A stretch of DNA of 64,000 nucleotides from Symbiodinium natans (Eukaryota; Sar; Dinophyceae; Suessiales; Symbiodiniaceae), in assembly GCA_905221605.1 (NCBI GenBank), contig CAJNDS010001613.1:224401-288400 (forward strand), written 5' to 3'. This document shows, piece after piece, positions 57,501 to 64,000 of the stretch. Within the stretch, counting starts at the first letter, position 1; each line of letters begins with the position of its first letter. Made by a program: the position numbers and the translations under genes. Under the pieces are notes generated by a model. That model ran no database searches. It saw only the letters and a program-made list of their open reading frames with translations, and had not been told where the DNA came from.

Positions 57501-60500
57501 CATTTCTGCCAACCAAAACCGTAGACCCTCAAACCCTAAGCCCTAAACCCTCAAACTTAAACCCTAAACCTTGGGAAGTTTCCCCTTATAAGAACAGTCC
57601 TTAAAGGGATTCTAGTACCCCCTACTATAATCCCTATTAAGCACAACTAGTGTAAGGGGGAACATCCCAACCCAAACCCTGAAACTGAACAGCAAGCAAT
57701 GGTTGGCAATAAGCCGATGCCTTTGAGGCCTAGGGTTGACATTGAGACTTGGAAGCCCTTCTGACTTAGTAGGGTTTAGGGTCTAGGGTTTAGGCTTTAG
57801 GTTTAGGGTTTAGGGTTTAGGGTTTAAGGTTTAGGGTTTAGGGTTTAGGGTTTAGGGTTTAGGGTTTAGGGTTTAGGGTTGAGGGTTTAGGGTTTAGGGT
57901 TTAGGGTTTAGGGTTTAGGGTTTAGGGTTTAGGGTTTAGGGTTTAGGGTTTAGGGTTTAGGGTTTAGGGTTTAGGGTTCGGTTTTAAGTCTACATAGTAA
58001 CCCCCAGAAACCCTACTATAATTCCCATAACCCATTTTGCTTACCCTACTTACTGAGTCAAAAGGTTGTCCAAGTACACGATAAACCCTAAACCCTAAAG
58101 CCTGAACCCTAAACCCTGAACCCTAAACCCTTAAGTTCAGTTGTTCAAGGCTTAGGAAGTCCCCAGAACCATCAATCTGCACACAAATTCAACCCTAAAC
58201 TTCAAAACCCTTTGGGCAAGCTCCCATAAGCCGGAACCGAAACCAAAAGACCACAACTTTAGCTGGATCTCAAGGGTTTGGCTTTCTCAACCCTAAACTA
58301 AAAGCCGTGAACCCCAACAGGGAATAGCAGCCCATGCGTCTTTGCTTTGTGTGGCTTATAAACCCTCAACTCTGAACTCTGAACAAGGGAACCCAAGCCA
58401 AACAAAAAAGGACAAAAGGGGGTACCACCAACACAAAAAACCGAGACTCATGCGAATCAGCGTCTCGGGTTTGGAGTTTAGAGTTTAGGGGTTGAAAGCT
58501 TGTGGATTCTCCTAAACCCTAAACCCTAAGCCCAAAGGCGCAAAATCATATTCTGAACCCTCAGGACCAACCCTAAACCCTAAACCCTACACCCTAAACC
58601 CTGAACACACCCTACACCCTAAACCCTAAACCCTAAACCCTAAACTCTAAACCACCCTGAAAGAGCATTGGCCTCGCCAGGTTGAGGCGTTGCCGCTCGC
58701 CCCCTGAGAGGATCTTCTGCAAGTCCACCTCCTGGCAAGTTCGGTGCTCTGAGACAGGGGAAAAATGGTTTAGGGTTTAGGGTTTAGGGTTTAGGGTTTA
58801 GGGTTTAGGGTTTAAGGTACTCCTATTTGAGAAATGCCAGCCGCAGACAGCATGCCGAGGTCAGCTCGTGGGTTTTGGGGCGTGTGAAAAGCGACAATAC
58901 CTACTGAGAACAAAAAGGCAGAAACGAACTCCCAGCCAAAAAACACAGCGAACACAGCCCAACTCTAACGCAAGCGAGCCCATTCATGCGATGGCCAGTG
59001 ACAAAGTGAAGGGTTCAGGGTTTAGGGATTTAGGGGTTTAGGGTTTAGGGTTTAGGGATATGGGATTTAGGGTTTAGGGTTTAGGGTTTAGGGTTTAGGG
59101 TGTAGGATTTAGGGTTTAGGGTTTAGGGTTTAGGGTTTAGGGTTGCATTAGGGTTTAGGGCTAGAAGCCACAGATGCCTTTTGTCTGCGGACTTTTGTTA
59201 CTTGAACCACAGTCTTCTACACAATCCCAGGATGACAACGCAGCTCGCTGCAGTGAATGCCCATCTGACCACGAGCCTCAGCACGAAATCTGCGTCGGCA
59301 TCAGTTTGAGCGACCAGGACAGCTGCAGAACCATTTCTCTCCGCCCCCCCCAAAACAAGGGACTTGAGAGCCCAAAAAGCAAGGCTAGCGTCCTGCGGGA
59401 CCTTTGCAATCATGGGAAACGAAGCCTTTTCGGCTTCATGTCATCTTCGCAAGCCTACTTGCAGCGTCGGATTTGCAACAATTATGCAGCGCTCATTTGA
59501 CTCCAAATTACCAGATCTGACCAACTGCTTGCGCTGCGATTCTGTCGAACATTGCCGGCAGGGGTTTCTTAATTGATCTTGCAATAGCTATCATGTGTAA
59601 AACGGATTTTGGGTGGTTGCCTGTAAACAAAACCTACCAAAGATGGAACAAACTTTCAAGAGCGGTCCCGGTGATGTGTTGAAGGTTGAGGGCTTTTGGT
59701 CTAGGTCCTTGGGTTTATGGACTTGCGCTTAGAGCTCAGGGCCTTGGATTTGAGTGTGCTAAAACTCCACCGTGCCGAAACCGAAGAAAATGCGAACCCA
59801 TGAGCCTTTAAACTTTTCTGGCAGCGGGTTTAGGGTTTAGGGTTTAGGGTTTAGGGTTTAGGGTTTAGGCTTTGGGCTTTGGGCTTTAGGCTTTAGGCTT
59901 TAGGCTTTAGGCTTTAGGCTTTAGGCTTTAGGCTTTAGGCTTTAGGCTTTAGGCTTTAGGCTTTAGGCTTTAGGCTTTAGGCTTTAGGCTTTAGGGGCTT
60001 TAGGCGCTCAGGTCCTCATCCATGCCGAAGGACTCGGGGAGGTGGCCAATGTTCCTCAGGGCTTGTTCAGGCTGAGCGATTGCAGCCCTCAGCACCTGAC
60101 CCTGCGACCCTAAACCCTAAACCCTAAACCCTAAACCCTAAACCCTAAACCCTAAACCCTAAACCCTAAACCCTAAACCCTAAACCCTCATTCCTTGGGC
60201 CCCCCCCCCTCCCCCATTTGTGGTTTACCCCGCAAAGGTTGTGAAATTTGGAGTGCCACGGCTAGGTTTAGGATTCTGGGGCCAAGAGTTTTTAAGGCCT
60301 AAGGTTCCCAGGATGGAAGATTGGGGCTTACGGATTGGGGAGAGCGGTTTAGGGTTTAGGGTTTAGGGTTTAGGGTTTAGGGTTTAGGGTTTAGGGTTTA
60401 GGGTTTGGGGTTTCGAGGATTGAAGGGTAGGGCTGAAAGATTGGGGGGTTGTTACATTGTTGGTGTCTAAGGGAGCCGCAACGAAGTGGGATCCCTGCAC

Positions 60501-63500
60501 CTGGAGAACCCCCCCCTCCCCCCTCATGCATCACAGCTGATCGTGCCGATGGCTATTTTCCCTAGGCCCTAAACCCTAAACCCCATACCCTAAACCCTCA
60601 CCCTACTTGCAAGCTCTTTGGCCTAGTCTGTCTACTAGTCTACTTAGTATGCCCCAGAACCCAGAAGCCCTACTATAATCACCATAACCCACCTTACTAA
60701 CCCTACTTACGAAGTCAAAAGGGCTTACCCTAAACCCTAAACCCTAAACCCATTTAAACCCTAAACCCTAAACAGGGTATTCTTCAGCAGGGCTGTAGGC
60801 TCGCCTGCCAAAGCAATACCTTTCAATACCTCAATGAAGAGATGTTCCTTGAACCATATGGGGGTGAGCGAAATTCTGGGGCACCTTTTTGGGGTCCTTT
60901 GTGTAATGGAATCCCTGATTTTCGTAAACCCCATAATACTGAGATCAAAACTTAAGGAACCCTCCTTGCTGGAAATTCTTCGAGTCTCGACTCCTACATC
61001 CCCGATACCTCAGCCCTAGTCCTTGAGCCCCCTAACAAGCCCCCCTAACAAGCCCCTAAACCCTTAACCTAAAGCCCTGGCCCTAAAGCCCACCTTAAAG
61101 TACTAAAGCCCTAAACCCTAAACCCTAAACCCTAAACCCTAAGCTTGAAACCCTCAACTGTAAGCTTTGCCCCGAAGAACAAAGGACCAAAGCCCAGGTG
61201 CAGTGATTGCAACACCTCCAGGATGGCTTGATCGCTGGGCTCCTGGGGTTTAGCGTTTAGGGTTTAGGGTTTAGGGTTTAGGGTTTAGGGTTTAGGGTTT
61301 AGGGCTTAGGGCTTAGGGCTTAGGGCTTAGGGCTTAGGGCTTAGGGCTTAGGGCTTAGGGTTTAGGGTTTAGGGTTTACGGTTCGGGGGGCAGGGGGAGG
61401 GGGAGTATCCTTTTTTCCGGGCTCTGCCCTGAAGCACCCGAACTCAACTACTCCTTAGAGAACCTGCCCATCTGAGATTGTGGCTTGAGGAATATGAGGG
61501 ACTATTGGCATCTGCCAAAATATGGGACCAACAAACCTTGTGATAGGAACGCTTCGGGTTCACAGAATTAAACGAAGGTCCCTTGAACACTTGCGAACAG
61601 CACCCGTCTACCTAGGTTCCATGATTTTAGACTACGGCGACGGGGGTTTAGAGCTCAGCGCCCTGAAATCATGCGACCCCAAACCCTGAACCCTAAACCC
61701 TAAACCCTAAACCCTAAACCCTAAACCCTAAACCCTAAGTTTGGGCCTCTTGTCCCTCCCGGCGCGGGTACAGGAGGTTGTCTCCTTGGCAGGGGTCTGG
61801 AGGCGCGTCTCCAAAGTTTGGGGCTTAGGGTTTAGGGTTTAGGGTTTAGGGTCTAGGGTTTAGGGCTTAGGGCTTAGGGTTTAGGGTTTAGGGTTTAGGG
61901 TTTAGGGTTTAGGGTTTAGGGTTTAGGGTTTAGGGTTTAGGGTTTGGGGCTTTGGGCTTAGGGTTTAGGATGTAGGGTATAGGGTTCAGGGGTTAGGGTT
62001 CAGGGGTTTAGGATCAGAGTTCAGGATCTAGGCTTGTTTGGGGTTTAGGTGTTAGGGATTCGCGTCTAGTAGGGTTCAGGCCCAGCAGTATCCAAACGCC
62101 CTGGACCCTGAAACCCTGACACCCAAAACAGCAATTGCCCTCAACCCTAGCACCCAGAAGCCCATGACAACCCGGGGGTAGGATCCCCAAACCCTTAACT
62201 GTAAACCCTAAACGGCTTCGGGTTCTGAAGTTATAGGGCAACTTAGGTATATAGGGTTTAGGGTTTAGTTTAAGGGACCATGCACGGCATGTATATGCTT
62301 GGGGCTATATAGGCCCATACCCTAAAGCCTGAAACCCCAAAAAAACCAAGACCTACAACCCTAATCAAACCAAAAGACCCCAGGAAAAACAGGACTTGAC
62401 AACCCCAAACCCTAAAACCTTAACGCCTTAGCCCACGCACCTACCCACCCACCCACCCACCCACCCACCCCGGCAGCGACGCTGCACCACACATAGTCCC
62501 TCTGGCTATCACTGAACTGCAGTTCAGGGCTCGCAAGGAGCCCAGGCAAATGTAAGGCGTCTGTGGCACGAAGAAGCACCTTGGGCAGAGGTTGTTCAGG
62601 GTTCATGGTTGAGGGCTGCGGGTTTGGGTTCTAGAGGCAAGTCTTTCCAGGGACTTACGTGGATAGTTCTTATTGCAGGGTCAACCTGAAACCCACAAGC
62701 CTAAACCAGGAAGCTATTCATCTACCAAATTCTAAAGGGGGTTGTCATCTACAAAAGAAGGCAACCCTAAACCCTAGCCTAAACCCTAAACCCTAAACCC
62801 TAAACCCTAAACCCTAAACCCTAAACCCTAAACCGTGGGTGAGAGGTTGGCTTTGGGCACAGGCGGAAGAAGGGCGTTGGGCAGGGTAGGGATTCAGGGC
62901 TGCTTGCGTGGCGAGAAAGGCACCTTGGGACCCCAAGAACTCCCAAAGCTGGGAGTGTAGTTTAGGTTTAGGGTTTAAGGGTTAGGGTTTAGGGTTTAGG
63001 GTTTAGGGTTTAGGGTTTAGGGTTTAGGGTTTAGGGTTTAGGGTTTAGGGTTTAGGGTTTAGGGTTTAGGGTTTAGGGTTTAGGGTTTAGGGTGTAGGGT
63101 TTAGGGTTTAGGGTTTAGGGTTTAGGGTTTAGGGTTTAGGGTTTAGGGTTTAGGGTTTAGGCCGGTTCAGGCTTTAGGGTTCGAGTACCTCGGGGCTTAA
63201 AGCAAGGGAGTGTAGCTCAGGGTCCAGTGAGTAGAGTTTCAAGCCATGGGCCAGGCCTCTCGAGCGGCGTCCGTCGGATGGTGCCGTGCCCACGGACCCA
63301 GAGGCCTCGTGCTTTCTGAAACCCCCAACCCTCAATCGGCCCTAGTAGCTTCATGGGGCTTTGGGGCTTGGGGTTTAGGGTTTAGGGTTTAGGGTTTAGG
63401 GTTTTGGGTTTAGGGTTTAGGGTTTAGGGTTTAGGGTTTAGGGTTTAGGGTTTAGGGTTCCCTTCCAAACACTGCTACACGAAGAAGTGAGCGGGCTGTG

Positions 63501-63959
63501 GGGCTTAGGATTTATATAGGCTTCGTTGTTCCTAGGCCCTGGAAGTACCACATAGGGGGTAACATCTATACTCACACATGTATTCTATTTCCTAACTTCT
63601 ACTTGCATGTTTAGGCTAAGACTGATCCTTGGCCCGTAAAACTCTAGGAGACCCCTAGCCTCAATCCGATGGGGAGGGGGTACCTTGTAGATGGCGTTCA
63701 CAGTATCACTCCGTCACAAATGGGGGTCCCCAAAAGCCGGCCCTAGTCGAAGCCATATACAGATGCTACCGGGCATATCTGAATTAAACCCTAAATCCCA
63801 AACCCAAAACCCCAAACCCAACACGCAACCCTAAACCCTAAACCCTAAACCCTAAACCCCATTTGTAAACCCTGAGCCCTTGAAACAACCAGAGCGCCTG
63901 CGATGGCTCGCAGGAGCGAGGATTTCCCAGAGCCGCTGGCGCCTTCGACAAGCAGGGAC
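54580..63959 (-). CDS. ABC transporter, nucleotide-binding domain and C-terminus, 5' partial
   Basis: Eleven exons: 63959-63898, 63305-63257, 62579-62533, 61784-61747, 61239-61188, 60061-60015, 58731-58673, 57292-57229, 56887-56837, 55545-55489, 54660-54580 (TAG). The Walker A motif is in EGASGSGKSSLLRAIA. Then follow LWVRGHGTIRR, the Q-loop region CFFVPQTPYICLGSL, RDNLLYP, signature ILSGGERQRLNLA, Walker B and D-loop DLAILDESTSALDE, and H-loop VSVGHRPGLVACHTRRLEL. The order and wording fit the ABCD / YddA-SbmA type (membrane domain fused before one nucleotide-binding domain). The membrane domain must lie right of 64000. Two junctions (61747/61239 and 61188/60061) have alternative in-phase choices; the rest are unambiguous. 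Donors are GC, GA and GT. Confidence 0.88.
55926..56065. mobile_element. Inverted-repeat element D, copy
   Basis: GTAGCCCAGCAACC to AAAAGGGTGCCACTGGCCC, with AAGGGAACCTTGAACCC in the centre. It lies in the ABC-transporter intron between exons 56837 and 55545. Confidence 0.5.
57572..57670. mobile_element. Inverted-repeat element C, copy
   Basis: GGAAGTTTCCCCTTATAAGA to GTAAGGGGGAACATCCCAA; the core has CTAGTACCCCCTACTATAAT. It lies in the ABC-transporter intron between exons 58673 and 57292. Confidence 0.65.
59868..59996. repeat. CTTTAGG array
   Basis: About 17 uninterrupted copies of GGCTTTA, in the intron between ABC-transporter exons 60015 and 58731. Confidence 0.95.
60625..60730. mobile_element. 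Short repeat element F
   Basis: CTACTATAATCACCATAACC and CCTTACTTACGAAGTCAAAAGG-like sequence is shared with 57985-58075 and partly with 34270-34320. Non-coding. Confidence 0.45.
61302..61372. repeat. GGGCTTA array
   Basis: About eight copies of GGGCTTA sit inside a longer TTTAGGG block, in the ABC-transporter intron between 61747 and 61239. Confidence 0.85.
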
Positions 63960-64000
63960 CTCGAGAGGAGAGGGTTTAGGGTTTAGGGTTTAGGGTTTAG

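Noticed and set aside
59160-59600. 108-codon plus-strand and 71-codon minus-strand frames
   Set aside because: Non-repeat sequence but no motif, no splice logic with the ABC gene and competing frames on both strands; not enough to call a gene.
63210-63265. tRNA-like start (GGGAGTGTAGCTCAG)
   Set aside because: A D-arm-like stretch only; no T-arm or acceptor complement within 90 bases, and part of the island is an ABC exon on the other strand.

Overview
The window reads as nuclear DNA of a protist, most probably a dinoflagellate. It has plant-type telomere-like repeats (TTTAGGG/CCCTAAA and variants) everywhere. Every gene I can resolve lies on the minus strand, head to tail. The exons are tiny (26-319 nt, mostly 30-90), and most introns start with GC or GA instead of GT and end in AG followed by G. 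Those splice-site habits and one-directional gene order are known dinoflagellate traits. The species is not determinable from the sequence alone.

The main result is that this is not a subtelomere. The short GC-rich islands between the degenerate telomeric repeats are exons, and the repeats are the introns. Read on the minus strand with phase-compatible splice sites, the islands assemble into recognisable proteins. (1) The 3' half of an ABC transporter runs from 63959 to 54580 and its 5' end lies off the right edge. (2) One or two uncharacterised multi-exon genes occupy 54451 to 42964. (3) A small unrecognised gene ends at 41518. (4) A complete 21-exon gene for the electron transfer flavoprotein alpha subunit (ETFA, 342 codons plus stop) runs from 40986 to 20091. 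(5) The end of an unrecognised gene stops at 17640. (6) Most of TAM41, the mitochondrial CDP-diacylglycerol synthase, runs from 17143 to 2147 and its 3' end is lost toward the left edge. ETFA has about 1.03 kb of coding sequence in 20.9 kb. ETFA and TAM41 are both mitochondrial proteins, but I see no operon-like logic beyond shared direction.

The introns hold TTTAGGG arrays in both orientations and locally homogenised variants (TTTGGGG, TTGAGGG, TTTATAGGG, TTAGGGC, CTTTAGG, AAGGGTT and others). They also hold several families of short inverted-repeat elements, above all a ~130-180 bp element with ends ACTTGGAGGTTCATGGTACT. Fragments of retroelement-like reading frames are present too, one of them split by such an element. 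Several inverted-repeat elements are broken exactly where CCCTAAA repeats begin, and pieces of exon ends are duplicated among the repeats. Both suggest that telomere-like DNA is being added or copied into internal sites.

The left 2 kb is GT-rich minisatellite, a 100-N assembly gap, a poly-G run and a 21-bp minisatellite. I see no rRNA, tRNA, CRISPR array or prokaryotic signals.
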